Shown in pieces: positions 8,457-17,461 of a DNA stretch of 18,565 bases. A program made the position numbers and the translations under genes. Within the stretch, counting starts at the first letter, position 1; each line of letters opens with the position of its first letter. The notes beneath the pieces were generated by a model, which searched no databases, was not told the DNA's origin, and saw nothing but the letters and a program-made list of their open reading frames with translations. The DNA comes from Candidatus Latescibacterota bacterium (lineage in GTDB: Bacteria > Krumholzibacteriota > Krumholzibacteriia > Krumholzibacteriales > WJIX01), in NCBI GenBank assembly GCA_030621255.1, contig JAUXHZ010000001.1:1-18565 (forward strand). Direction: 5' to 3'.

Positions 8457-8488
8457 CCCGGAGGAGAAACAGTCCGGCGTGGTTTTAT

Positions 8489-9193
8489 CTAGTAAGTTAT
8501 CGCGTAATAAAGTATGTTGACAGCCATCCTGATCGCCATTTCCCTCTTGCGGGCAGGATCATTATGGACATCCGCGTCCTCGAGTCCGTCTCCAACATCA
8601 CTCTCATAAGTATAAAAAAGCATCAGTCTTTCTTCAGCGAATATCCCAAATCCCTGTGGAGCTTTTCCATCATGCTCATGGATTTTCGGGGGACCGTCAA
8701 GATCATAAACACAATGATATATTGGATGATCGAATGATATCTCAACGAGCTCTCTTTCCGGAAAAAGTTTTTTTACCATCCCGCGGAAGGATAAATCCAT
8801 CCCATAATTATCATCCGCGTACAGAAATCCTCCACTGAGAAGATGTGCCCTGAGCTTGTCAAGCTCTTCCGCCGTAAGATGAATATTTCCATGGCCGGTC
8901 ATATACACAAAGGGATAACAATGCAGATCAGGATCGGTCAATTTTACTACTTTTTCATTCTTTCCGGTGAGTATACCGGTCCGCCTTTGAAACTCCTCCA
9001 GAAGATTGGTCAAGGAGGACGGATCGCTGTACCAATCTCCTCCTCCCCCATATTTACCCCGTCCAATTGTTATTCTTAGTTCATCCAGCGTTCCATTATT
9101 TCCTCGCGCCGGCGCGGCAAGAAATATTACCCCAAACACAAATAAAATAACTGCGAGAATCTTAACAGTATATCCTCTCCTGATCATCAGCAT
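8489..9193 (-). CDS. DUF4159 domain exported protein
   Basis: A 234-residue protein with a signal peptide (hydrophobic core about 11-27, then APARG). The mature chain matches DUF4159: RITIGRGKYGGGGDWYSDP, PFVYMTGHGNIHLTAEE, LRAHLLSGGFLYADDNYG, an FDHPIYHCVYDL segment and EMAIRMAVNILYYAI at the end. The family is widespread in FCB-type bacteria and has a glutamine-amidotransferase/ThuA-like fold by sequence pattern. The GGFLYADD segment occupies the place of the nucleophile elbow but has no cysteine there, so binding rather than catalysis seems likely (inference). It begins 5 bp after the kinase stop codon, so translation is probably coupled. An internal ATG at 9187 is an alternative start. 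DUF4159 is often found beside DUF4175-type and TPR genes, as here. Confidence 0.9.
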   Translation of the reverse strand: MLMIRRGYTVKILAVILFVFGVIFLAAPARGNNGTLDELRITIGRGKYGGGGDWYSDPSSLTNLLEEFQRRTGILTGKNEKVVKLTDPDLHCYPFVYMTGHGNIHLTAEELDKLRAHLLSGGFLYADDNYGMDLSFRGMVKKLFPERELVEISFDHPIYHCVYDLDGPPKIHEHDGKAPQGFGIFAEERLMLFYTYESDVGDGLEDADVHNDPARKREMAIRMAVNILYYAITY

Positions 9194-9198
9194 CCCAT

Positions 9199-12100
9199 CT
9201 ATGAAACAGGTAACATTACAATTACTTCAACACCCGAAGGGCCCGTCCTGTTCCGCAAAATTATCTTTCCACCCATTTGATCAACAAGGTTTCTGCATAT
9301 AGCAAGCCCGAGACCGGTGCCTGTAGTCTTTGTTGAAAAATAGGGTTCAAATAACCTCTCCTCTATTTCTTTCGAGATGCCTGAGCCGGTATCCAAAACG
9401 ACGATCTTAGCTGTGCCGTTGTCACGCATGGTGCTAATCACAACTTTCCCGGCGCCTTCTATAGCTTCAATAGAGTTCTCAATCAAATTATTCAAAACTT
9501 TTCTTAACCCCTCCCTATCGGCATTTACTTCAATGTCTCCGCCTGACTGAAATACTATTTCTATTTTTTCAATACCCCTGTAGGAGACAACTTGTTCTTC
9601 AAGAAAATCGTTCAGCCGAATATTTTCAGTTTTCAATTCTGAAACCTTGCCAAAACTGGAAAATTCAGAAGCTATACGCCTTAGAATATCAGTATGCCGC
9701 ATAATCGTATCGATACTGCTTTTGAATATCTCTTCGAAGCCTTTATCCCCTTGGTCGTAAGCACGCCGCATGAATTGCGCGGAAAGCTTTATCGGTGTAA
9801 GCGGGTTTTTAACCTCATGAGCTATCTGTCTGGCCATTTCAACCCAGGCCGATAATTTCTTGGATCTGATCAATTCTGTAAGATCATCAAAAACAATAAC
9901 AGTCCCGGATTTCCCCTCGCTTTTGGGAAGAGAAGTTACAACCGCTTTTATTGTCCTCCTCTGTTCTCTTGAAAAGAGAGAAATCTCCCTTTCTTCTCCC
10001 CGCACCTGCCTTAAATAAAAGAGATCAAAAAAGGGCCTCAGCTCTTCCCTCTCAATCCTTGAAGGTTTTACTCCTACTATCTCTTCTCTGGAAATATTCA
10101 GAATCTTCTCTCCTGCCGGATTGAAGGTAATAATCCTGCCATCGTTTCCGGAAGTGATAACCCCGGTAGCCACATTGTCCAGAATAGTTGTTAAATATTT
10201 TTGTCTCTCTAGAAGTTCTTTTCTCGCTTCCCTAAGGCCTGTCGTCATAGAATTGAAAGAATCAACCAGTTCCCCTATCTCATCAGGAGCCCCGGCTTTC
10301 AATCTGAACTCGAGATCTCCCTCAATGATTTTTCTTGTGCCGCCTCTAAGCTGGGCTATCGGAGTGAATATTTTCCCGGCAAGAAACACCCCGAGAGATA
10401 CCGCCGCAGCAAATAAAAGAGCCAACAGCCCCATAAGAAGCCCGCGCGCTTTATCTATTTCCTTCTGAACAAGAGCGGTTTGATACAGCAGGGGGACAGA
10501 GAGGACGCCTACCACCGATCCTTTCAGAGATTTTATTGGAGCGCCGGCAACATGATAAGAATATTCGCCAAGCGATTCTGTCCCTACAACAATTTTACTC
10601 CCACTCAAAGCAACATCCGCGAATATTGAAGGTTCCAGGAGAGGGGTTAGAAAACCTCCGGCGAAAAGATCTCTCTGACTTGAAGCACGCAGTTTACCTT
10701 TGTAATAAATATTTGCGTTCTTGCCGAGAACCTCTGCAATCCCTCTGACAAAATCATCATTGATCCTGCGGCGATAATAAAGGTATCTTTCGGACGAACC
10801 CGCAAGCGAACTCGGTATCACAACACCCCCAAAAATGTAAGGGGGAGAATATGTGATACTAACTTCGTTAAACCTCCCGTCCTTAATAAGGTTTTGCGCG
10901 TCTTCAACGCTGAAATTGCTCAAACTTTCATCAAGGAGTATCTCTGTAGCGCTGAACAGAGTAAACTGGGTGACTTCCCCCCTGGAGACATCTCTTATTC
11001 TAGGGCTTTCCTTACCTTCGAGAATATCACTAAGATACTGACTTCCCGCAAATGATTCCGCCTCGGATTTTATTGAATGTTTAATCAGGGAAAGGGCTGA
11101 TTCAACTCCCGTTTCAGCTTCACGATTCGCTTCCGCTTTGTAGCGCTCCTTTATAAACTTGTTGGAAAAAACCCCCATCGCCGCAACAGGAAGGATCGAA
11201 ACAATAAAAAAAGAAAGTAACAGCTTTTGCTTAAACCCAAGCACGCCCGAAAATGATACGTCCGGCGTTACACTTCCAAGAACCGGTAATTTCCGAATAA
11301 TGAATAGAAAGAAAAGAGAAAAAATCATTAGAATAACTTCAAGGGATACTACGGTCGCCCATTCTATGGTTTTTCCGGCGAACCCGGAGAGCTGATATCC
11401 CACAAGATATCCCCCCTCGCTTTGACCGGGGTCGAGCATGCAGCAATACTTCTCTTTTCCGATATCTATTTCAATCCATTCACCCATCTCCATTGACACT
11501 CTGGCGCCGACGTGCAGGAAAGGATTGGAAGATTGGACCACCCTGCCTGATTCAATTCTGGCAACAAGCAGATTGTGAGGTTCGTCTACTCGCCTTCCAA
11601 AATTTCCCTCTTCTCCTTTATGAAATATCTCGGGTGTTTCCGGGCCTGTTCTCGCAAGCAATTCTGCATTTTCGAAGAAATAGGGTATTTTTATCTCAAC
11701 TTTACCGACCGGTTTCCCTTCAATGCTGTAAATCGGCGAAATGCCAATAAAATAATACACAATCCCCTCATTTGTTTCTTCTTTCCTCCGAATCACTTTT
11801 GGGTCTGGAAGATAAATATTGCTGGCAGGGATGTTGCGCGAAATCCCGAGAGGAATCCCCAATGAAAATGTCGAAAACTTTTTCCCGGAACTGCCGTACA
11901 CATCAAGAATACATGGAAGATCAAATTTTCCGAGATTGCTCCCGGCCCATATTTCAAATGCCGCCGATTCTTTCTCTGAGGTGACCATAGAAATAACATT
12001 CCGCTCAAGAGATATATCAAGACAGATATCAGGCAGAAGATCCCCGATCCAGCTTTTTTCAGGATGATTGAATTCGTAAACCATCTCCTTGATTCTTCTC

Positions 12101-14073
12101 TTTTTTAATTTGTCGTACCCCTCTCTTGCCGTCCCGTAAATAAGTAAGGAAAAGATAAGAACAAGAAAAAAAGAGGAGAATATTACTGTTATTATCTCTT
12201 CTTTTCTTAACAAAGGGAAAATTTTTAATGACATCAGCAAAATTGCCGCCGCGGGTACAAACTGCGTCCAATTTCCCTTTAGCAGAAATATCAGCGCCGA
12301 CACTGTCAGGATCGATACAAAAGCCCCTTCCTTTAACCCGCCATTTTTCCAGATTAAGACTACCCGGGATACGAATATAAGAATGATAAAAATCGCTGAA
12401 ACGCCAAAGAGAAGAGCCAGATGAAGAGAGAGAATTGAACTTTCGAAAAACCCGATGTCCAACCCTATTATTCTTGGATTCGCGTTCTTCACAAGCCTTG
12501 ACACTAATTCGGAAGCTGCAATCGTCCCTGAAAAAAGAAAAGCTGTAAGAACTGCCGCTTTACCAATGGCACGAAACCAGTTCAGCGAACCTGTACCGCA
12601 AATCTTTCTTTCCAGTACCCCCGGATAGAAAGTTCGAAACACCTTGATCGAACCAAAAACAAAAAGCAAGCCGAAAAAAGCTGTAATGAGAAAATCGCCC
12701 GCCGTACGAAATAATCCGCCCGGCATATCATCCATATACATCACAGGATCGAATAGATTCGTACCAAGAAATGAATTCGCCAACTGAAGCCTCAGGAGAA
12801 TATATCGAATTAAGCAAAGAAAAAATAGCAGGACCGCGATTCTTCTGAATAAACGCCAGAACCTGTTTCCGCCTTTAACCGTTCTCCTCCCGTAAGCCCT
12901 GTAAATCCAGATAGCGAGAATTGTTACAATCAGAGTCAGCAGCAACCCCGCCGCCAGCCCTTTCTTCGCTTCCTTTTCACTGGTCGCAGTAGTAAAATTG
13001 TTCCCCCGAACCCGGAGCCGGGCTATTGGAAATCCTGCGGCTGAACGAATTACACCATAGATACCGATTTTACCATTCGGATCATAGTAAACCTCCGGTT
13101 CATACTCTTTGTCCCCTCGTTTTATCGTATAGTTTTGCCTTTCAATATCTCCACTCTGAAACGTAAAATCTATATCTACATTATGTTTCGCAGAGAGAAC
13201 CTCTTCCAGGTTCGTTTTACGAAGAAATCTGTTTCTCCTTACGTAATTCATTTCCACGGGGACATCTACTACAATTCTGCCCCCTTTGCACAATATATCC
13301 TTAATTAACAAAGTATATAGCTTAGTTTTTGCCGCGAAAACCTGCCGGCCCAGGTCAGAGGCTGATAACTCCCTTAAATAGCGAGGTTTTCCTCCCCAGG
13401 CGATCCTAACATCCTCCTTCGAGTAGACCTGTATCCCAATCTCGTTAAATGGCTCTATACCGCTATAAGCCTTCTTCGCGAGAGAATCTATCGCGCGAAT
13501 AAGCTCCGCCCTCTCGATTTGAGTTAATTCTTCAATCCCGGCATCCTCAGCTATTTTCTTAGCCTTCTCTGCCATATTTGTAAGGAGAAGTTCGATTTCC
13601 TTGACATTTTTTTCCGCGTCGCCATAAATTTTGCCAAGACGAAGAGTCTCTTCCTGTTTCCAATCCTGTTGGCCGCTGCCTGCAGGAGAAAGCAGGAATA
13701 TTAATCCCATTAAAAGCACAAGAGATATTAAAAGAACCGGTTCTATCGCCCCCCCGGTAATTCTTATTTCATCTTCTTTTATCCCTATTTTCTTTCTATG
13801 CCCCGAACCTACAATATCTTCCAGTTTTTTCGGGTACCACCTCTTTCTCTTCTTCAGTTTACCACCGGCCCCCAAAAGCATTTTGCCCGGTGGAGGAAGA
13901 ATAATAAACGCTATAAATCCGGCATCCAGCAATATAAACATCAGCCACAACGGAGACGGCAAACTCGTTTTATCAAGAGATAAAAAGAAAACAAAAAAGA
14001 TTAGAGAGGCAACAAGGAAAACCCAAAGAGAAAGATAAAAGAACTTCTGTTCTTTTTTATAATCCAAGCTCAC
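9199..14073 (-). CDS. Giant NtrY-like sensor histidine kinase with a large polytopic sensor part
   Basis: About 1624 residues, roughly twice the length of typical NtrY kinases. Order from the GTG start: two transmembrane helices (13-60), a third (110-128), a first periplasmic domain (130-372), eight or so further helices (373-646), a second extracytoplasmic beta-rich domain (650-900), helices near 905-926 and 950-971, a third Cache-like domain (975-1205), a last helix (1211-1233), HAMP (1234-1287), PAS (1292-1400), then the kinase core. The H-box is RQIAHEVKNPLTPIKLSAQ with His1419; the N-box is NNLIENSIEAI; DTGSGIS, FEPYFSTK and TGTGLGLAI form the ATP site. All catalytic motifs are intact, so it should autophosphorylate. 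No response regulator is in the window. The frame extends to a TTG at 14094, but the GTG at 14073 has GGAG (14079-14082) five bases upstream. It lies 79 bp after secF, with no terminator between. Confidence 0.92.
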   Translation of the reverse strand: MSLDYKKEQKFFYLSLWVFLVASLIFFVFFLSLDKTSLPSPLWLMFILLDAGFIAFIILPPPGKMLLGAGGKLKKRKRWYPKKLEDIVGSGHRKKIGIKEDEIRITGGAIEPVLLISLVLLMGLIFLLSPAGSGQQDWKQEETLRLGKIYGDAEKNVKEIELLLTNMAEKAKKIAEDAGIEELTQIERAELIRAIDSLAKKAYSGIEPFNEIGIQVYSKEDVRIAWGGKPRYLRELSASDLGRQVFAAKTKLYTLLIKDILCKGGRIVVDVPVEMNYVRRNRFLRKTNLEEVLSAKHNVDIDFTFQSGDIERQNYTIKRGDKEYEPEVYYDPNGKIGIYGVIRSAAGFPIARLRVRGNNFTTATSEKEAKKGLAAGLLLTLIVTILAIWIYRAYGRRTVKGGNRFWRLFRRIAVLLFFLCLIRYILLRLQLANSFLGTNLFDPVMYMDDMPGGLFRTAGDFLITAFFGLLFVFGSIKVFRTFYPGVLERKICGTGSLNWFRAIGKAAVLTAFLFSGTIAASELVSRLVKNANPRIIGLDIGFFESSILSLHLALLFGVSAIFIILIFVSRVVLIWKNGGLKEGAFVSILTVSALIFLLKGNWTQFVPAAAILLMSLKIFPLLRKEEIITVIFSSFFLVLIFSLLIYGTAREGYDKLKKRRIKEMVYEFNHPEKSWIGDLLPDICLDISLERNVISMVTSEKESAAFEIWAGSNLGKFDLPCILDVYGSSGKKFSTFSLGIPLGISRNIPASNIYLPDPKVIRRKEETNEGIVYYFIGISPIYSIEGKPVGKVEIKIPYFFENAELLARTGPETPEIFHKGEEGNFGRRVDEPHNLLVARIESGRVVQSSNPFLHVGARVSMEMGEWIEIDIGKEKYCCMLDPGQSEGGYLVGYQLSGFAGKTIEWATVVSLEVILMIFSLFFLFIIRKLPVLGSVTPDVSFSGVLGFKQKLLLSFFIVSILPVAAMGVFSNKFIKERYKAEANREAETGVESALSLIKHSIKSEAESFAGSQYLSDILEGKESPRIRDVSRGEVTQFTLFSATEILLDESLSNFSVEDAQNLIKDGRFNEVSITYSPPYIFGGVVIPSSLAGSSERYLYYRRRINDDFVRGIAEVLGKNANIYYKGKLRASSQRDLFAGGFLTPLLEPSIFADVALSGSKIVVGTESLGEYSYHVAGAPIKSLKGSVVGVLSVPLLYQTALVQKEIDKARGLLMGLLALLFAAAVSLGVFLAGKIFTPIAQLRGGTRKIIEGDLEFRLKAGAPDEIGELVDSFNSMTTGLREARKELLERQKYLTTILDNVATGVITSGNDGRIITFNPAGEKILNISREEIVGVKPSRIEREELRPFFDLFYLRQVRGEEREISLFSREQRRTIKAVVTSLPKSEGKSGTVIVFDDLTELIRSKKLSAWVEMARQIAHEVKNPLTPIKLSAQFMRRAYDQGDKGFEEIFKSSIDTIMRHTDILRRIASEFSSFGKVSELKTENIRLNDFLEEQVVSYRGIEKIEIVFQSGGDIEVNADREGLRKVLNNLIENSIEAIEGAGKVVISTMRDNGTAKIVVLDTGSGISKEIEERLFEPYFSTKTTGTGLGLAICRNLVDQMGGKIILRNRTGPSGVEVIVMLPVS

Positions 14074-14078
14074 CAGGG

Positions 14079-14082
14079 CTCC
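14079..14082 (-). promoter_or_regulatory. Shine-Dalgarno site fixing the kinase start at GTG 14073
   Basis: TGGAG on the minus strand ends five bases before the GTG at 14073. The longer TTG start at 14094 has no purine-rich site upstream. Confidence 0.6.
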
Positions 14083-14152
14083 AGGTAAAAACAATTAACG
14101 GATTCAGAAAGAAGACTCCACCTGAAAATTATCCAAAGATCATTCCTGATTC

Positions 14153-15322
14153 TTATGCCTTGGATCTCCGGGGTTTGGCAATCCTGTTCTGCCATTCGAC
14201 AAGGACCGGGCTCGCTACAAATATCGACGAATAGGTACCGACAGCAATCCCTATAAGCAGAGCAAACGCAAAATCGTGAATAACTTCTCCTCCGAAGAAA
14301 AAGAGAAAGAGAACTACCATCAAAGTTGTAAGCGATGTAATTATTGTTCTGCTCAATGAATCATTTATGGAAATGTCTACCATTTTCTCATAAGACTCGC
14401 GCCGTCTCATACTGAAATTTTCCCTTATTCTGTCAAACACAACAATGGTATCGTTCAAGGAGTATCCAACTATTGTAAGAAACGCGGCAACAACAACCAG
14501 AGAAAGTTCCTTGCCGGTTATTGAGAAAATGCCCAGGGTTATAATTATATCATGAATTAATGCTATAATAGCCCCAACCGCGTACCTGAATTCAAACCGC
14601 CAGCTGATATATATAAGAATTCCGAAAAGTGAAATTACAATCGCGGCCCAGGCTCTGTTTTTAAGCTCTTCGCCTATCTTGGGACCCACGGTTTCAGTAC
14701 GCCTGATAGTAATCTCTCTATCAGGGAAACCTTTACTTATGCCATTTTTTAATTTGTCCGCGGCCTTTGATTCAATCCCCTGAAATGGAAGATTGAACGC
14801 TAACCGTGTCTCTGTTTCCTTGGTAGCAGCGGTTATTCCAACACCCATTTTTTTAATGCCGTCTTCTAACATTTCCAGAGATGGAATATTGGTTCCTTCG
14901 ACAATAACAAGATTGCCCCCGTCAACACCTTCGCCCAAATCGTTCGGCATTTCCTTAATTGATACTACCTTCCATCCGCTTTTAGGCGCCACGCCGTTCA
15001 GGGCTTCGATTAATTTATCGGCAGCTATTCCGGATTCGCTTATTTCCTCAACCTTTATCAAATATTCATTCGATTGGCCGAACTCCTGAATATTAGCGTT
15101 TTTATACCCCGCTTCTTCCACAACGCTCCGCAGCTCGTTAATGGACACCGCCTTATCAAACATGATCTGCACAAGCGTGCCGCCTTCAAAATCAATGCCT
15201 AAATCGGGGCCGCCATGAATTAGAAGTGAAACCAATCCAGCTACAATTACAACCAGCGAAATAAGAAAGGCTTTATTTCTAAAACCCACAAACCTGATAT
15301 GTGTCTCTCCGAAAAAACGCAT
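14153..15322 (-). CDS. secF: Protein translocase subunit SecF
   Basis: A 389-residue inner-membrane protein that, with SecD, uses the proton motive force to help complete Sec-dependent export and release proteins on the periplasmic side. Family marks: first helix at about 17-36, then LGIDFEGGTLVQI (41-53), a periplasmic P4-type domain, GPKIGEELKNRAWAAI before the second helix, and the conserved helix-4/5 motif IVGYSLNDTIVVFDRIREN. Typical SecF proteins have about 300-320 residues. The surplus here is an enlarged periplasmic region (roughly 85-195), where a NLVIVEGTNIPSLEMLEDG segment is inserted. The ATG has GAGGAG (15328-15333) just upstream, and the gene begins 15 bp after the secD stop, the usual secD-secF operon order. 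Confidence 0.97.
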   Translation of the reverse strand: MRFFGETHIRFVGFRNKAFLISLVVIVAGLVSLLIHGGPDLGIDFEGGTLVQIMFDKAVSINELRSVVEEAGYKNANIQEFGQSNEYLIKVEEISESGIAADKLIEALNGVAPKSGWKVVSIKEMPNDLGEGVDGGNLVIVEGTNIPSLEMLEDGIKKMGVGITAATKETETRLAFNLPFQGIESKAADKLKNGISKGFPDREITIRRTETVGPKIGEELKNRAWAAIVISLFGILIYISWRFEFRYAVGAIIALIHDIIITLGIFSITGKELSLVVVAAFLTIVGYSLNDTIVVFDRIRENFSMRRRESYEKMVDISINDSLSRTIITSLTTLMVVLFLFFFGGEVIHDFAFALLIGIAVGTYSSIFVASPVLVEWQNRIAKPRRSKA

Positions 15323-15337
15323 TCTTTCTCCTCAATT

Positions 15338-17086
15338 CTATATACTGAGTTTCTGCACTCGTCCACTTTTTGTCCAAAAATCGAAAATCATCCTGCTGAA
15401 TACTAATGCCGTAAAGATACATCCCAGAATCCCGATGCTAAGCGTTGTGGCAAAACCCTTCACAGGCCCTGTTCCGAACTGCCAGAGCACAAAAGCTGTT
15501 ATAAGGGTAGTCAGGTTAGCGTCCACAATTGTTGTAAAGGCTTTCGCATAGCCGGCATCTACAGAAGATCTAACAGTCTTGTTCTTTTTCAATTCCTCAC
15601 GTATTCGTTCAAAGATAAGAACATTCGCGTCAATTGCCATTCCTATAGTAAGAACAACTCCCGCCAACCCGGGCAGCGTCAGGGCGGCTCCAAGATAAGC
15701 AAGAAGCCCAAATACTATAATCAGATTGAACATCAGGGCAATTGAAGCGATTACTCCGGATAGTTTATAGTAAATAATCATAAAAAGGATCACAAGTGCG
15801 AATCCAAGTAACGCCGCCTTGATACCCTTTCTGATAGAATCGCGGCCAAGGCTTGGCCCAACCGATCTTTCTTCAATAATTTTCATGTCGGCCGGTAATG
15901 CTCCTGCTCTCAATATTATTGACAGGTCCAATGCTTCCGTGTCAGTAAAATTGCCTTCAATAACTCCCCGGCCGCCTGGTATTTTGCTCTTTATTATGGG
16001 ATAGGACTTAATTTTCCCATCCAGTATTATTGCTGTGAATCTCCCGACATTTTTGCCTGTAAAAGACGCGAGATGCCTGGCTCCCGTTCTGTTGAAGTTG
16101 AATCCAACAAGAAGTTTCTGGGGAGCTTGCGGGTCCGGTCTTGGAGTAGCATTATTCAAATCCTTTCCGGAAACCATTTCATCGTTCGCCAGAAGGAATA
16201 GAAATTTGCCTCTTTCCCCACCCCTGGACATCGGCACCCATTCGTCAAACCACATGAAATCACTATCCTCGGGAATCACATTCATTCCCTCAAGCCGCGA
16301 AAGCAGCTTTCTGACACGCGGAACATTATTCTCTTCTACCAGAATCCAGTCTCTATAAAATCTAAAAAGAAGTGATGTAAAAGGTTTATCTTTACTAACA
16401 GTTTCCAATGGGATATTCCCCAAATCCGCCTGATCGCCTCCGCCAAGAAGTAGAGAATCCCCTTCATTTTTCAGAGTTTCAGACGCGGCAAAAGCCGTAT
16501 CATTCAAAACTTCTTCAGTGTCTTCGGCAACCTCCGGAATCATTCCCGTACTATCCGTAACAGGGTCTCCGCTTACTTCTACAAGAGAATCCCCCTGCTC
16601 TTTTTTCAACACTTCATCGAGCCTCTTAAGAACCGCGGCGACTTCCTCCTGTTCACGTACAAGCCGCCATTCAAGCATTGCCGTCTGTCCAATCAGCCTT
16701 TTCGCTCTCTCGGCATCCTGCAGGCCGGGCAGTTGGACAATAATTCTGTTTCTTCCTTCTTTTTGAATCACCGGTTCAGAGACACCAAATTGATCAACCC
16801 TATTTCTTATAACCTCAAGAGCGCGATCAACCACATCTTTTTTCTCTTCTTCTTTCAGTTGCGAATCATCTACTTCCAACACAAGGTGCATTCCGCCCTT
16901 AAGATCGAGCCCGAGTTTCAGGGATTTACTCATAAGTCTGTCGATTTTTTCAGGGTTCTCGATCTTTAATCTCTCTATTTCATCCTCGGGCATTGTTATT
17001 ACCCTAATTGTAGGGTATAGAAAATAAAGTGCACCCGCCAAAACCAGAAACACAATAATCAACTTTGCTCGTAAATCCTTTTTCAC
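15338..17086 (-). CDS. secD: Protein translocase subunit SecD
   Basis: A 582-residue inner-membrane partner of SecF in the Sec translocase. It has the first helix (7-26), then LKLGLDLKGGMHLVLEVD (56-73) opening the P1 domain, VIRNRVDQFGVSEP and RIIVQLPGLQD (92-123), and the later P1 part with VGFNFNRTGARHLASFTG (327-344). Five C-terminal helices begin near 423, with the functional motif IGMAIDANVLIFERIREE (481-498) containing the conserved Asp. Between the halves of P1 is an acidic, low-complexity insert (about 163-235). The start is GTG, preceded by a GTGAGG Shine-Dalgarno-like site four bases away. No yajC precedes it; the next gene upstream is divergent, so secD has its own promoter (17223-17252). 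Assignment is secure. Confidence 0.97.
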   Translation of the reverse strand: MKKDLRAKLIIVFLVLAGALYFLYPTIRVITMPEDEIERLKIENPEKIDRLMSKSLKLGLDLKGGMHLVLEVDDSQLKEEEKKDVVDRALEVIRNRVDQFGVSEPVIQKEGRNRIIVQLPGLQDAERAKRLIGQTAMLEWRLVREQEEVAAVLKRLDEVLKKEQGDSLVEVSGDPVTDSTGMIPEVAEDTEEVLNDTAFAASETLKNEGDSLLLGGGDQADLGNIPLETVSKDKPFTSLLFRFYRDWILVEENNVPRVRKLLSRLEGMNVIPEDSDFMWFDEWVPMSRGGERGKFLFLLANDEMVSGKDLNNATPRPDPQAPQKLLVGFNFNRTGARHLASFTGKNVGRFTAIILDGKIKSYPIIKSKIPGGRGVIEGNFTDTEALDLSIILRAGALPADMKIIEERSVGPSLGRDSIRKGIKAALLGFALVILFMIIYYKLSGVIASIALMFNLIIVFGLLAYLGAALTLPGLAGVVLTIGMAIDANVLIFERIREELKKNKTVRSSVDAGYAKAFTTIVDANLTTLITAFVLWQFGTGPVKGFATTLSIGILGCIFTALVFSRMIFDFWTKSGRVQKLSI

Positions 17087-17222
17087 TTCGCCTCACTTTA
17101 TTAAAACTAAAATCACAAATTTTACATATAAAATTCCATAATAGATTCGATTTTGCTTATAACAGATCCAACATCCGATCCGTTAAAAGGATACAGCATC
17201 CCCCTATCGGACCGGAATCTCT

Positions 17223-17252
17223 AATTTACAACAATTTTACCTCTATAGTCAA
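17223..17252 (-). promoter_or_regulatory. Candidate sigma70-type promoter of secDF
   Basis: On the minus strand TTGACT (17247-17252) is followed after 18 bp by TAAATT (17223-17228). The -35 matches five of six, the -10 four of six. The predicted start near 17215 leaves a leader of about 130 nt before the secD GTG. Confidence 0.4.
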
Positions 17253-17403
17253 AGATAAAATATCATGTCATTCCCCGAAAATTGATGCCCGATCCCGACA
17301 AGACAAATAACCACAACTAATTACCTCTGTTTAGAAAGATATTTGTTGATTTATACTGTTTTTCAGCTTTCCGGAATTCGGGAATTTCCAGCCAAAATAT
17401 CTA

Positions 17404-17432
17404 TTGAATCCCGTCTGCAGTAAGTTTATGAT
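17404..17432 (+). promoter_or_regulatory. Promoter of the zinc-ribbon gene
   Basis: TTGAAT (17404-17409), a 17-bp spacer and TATGAT (17427-17432, five of six matches). The predicted start near 17439 gives a short leader of about 23 nt that contains the AGAAAGGAAG ribosome binding site. Confidence 0.6.
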
Positions 17433-17461
17433 CGGGCAAGGAATTACAGAAAGGAAGAATA

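Larger units (their letters stand above)
17087..17461. other. Divergent intergenic region between secD and the zinc-ribbon gene
   Basis: About 375 bp with no open frame of note. It holds a promoter candidate towards secD (17223-17252), a roughly 130-nt secD leader with a 6-bp dyad (TCCGAT 17174-17179 and ATCGGA 17206-17211), and a promoter towards the zinc-ribbon gene (17404-17432). Near 17373-17389 there is a partial dyad (GGAATTC, then GAATTTCC) that could bind a regulator. The rest is AT-rich with nothing recognisable. Confidence 0.5.

Noticed and set aside
8456..8475. GGAGGAG on the plus strand near 8459-8466
   Set aside because: It looks like a ribosome binding site but has no plus-strand start codon and frame after it; it is simply the reverse of the short gap before the DUF4175-type gene.
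14074..14152. Possible terminator between secF and the kinase gene
   Set aside because: Only a 5-bp CAGGT/ACCTG match with a loop of about 40 nt and no T-run; read-through from secDF is more likely.
17329..17357. Possible second plus-strand promoter with TATACT at 17352-17357
   Set aside because: No acceptable -35 at 16-18 bp spacing, and a clearly better promoter lies at 17404-17432.
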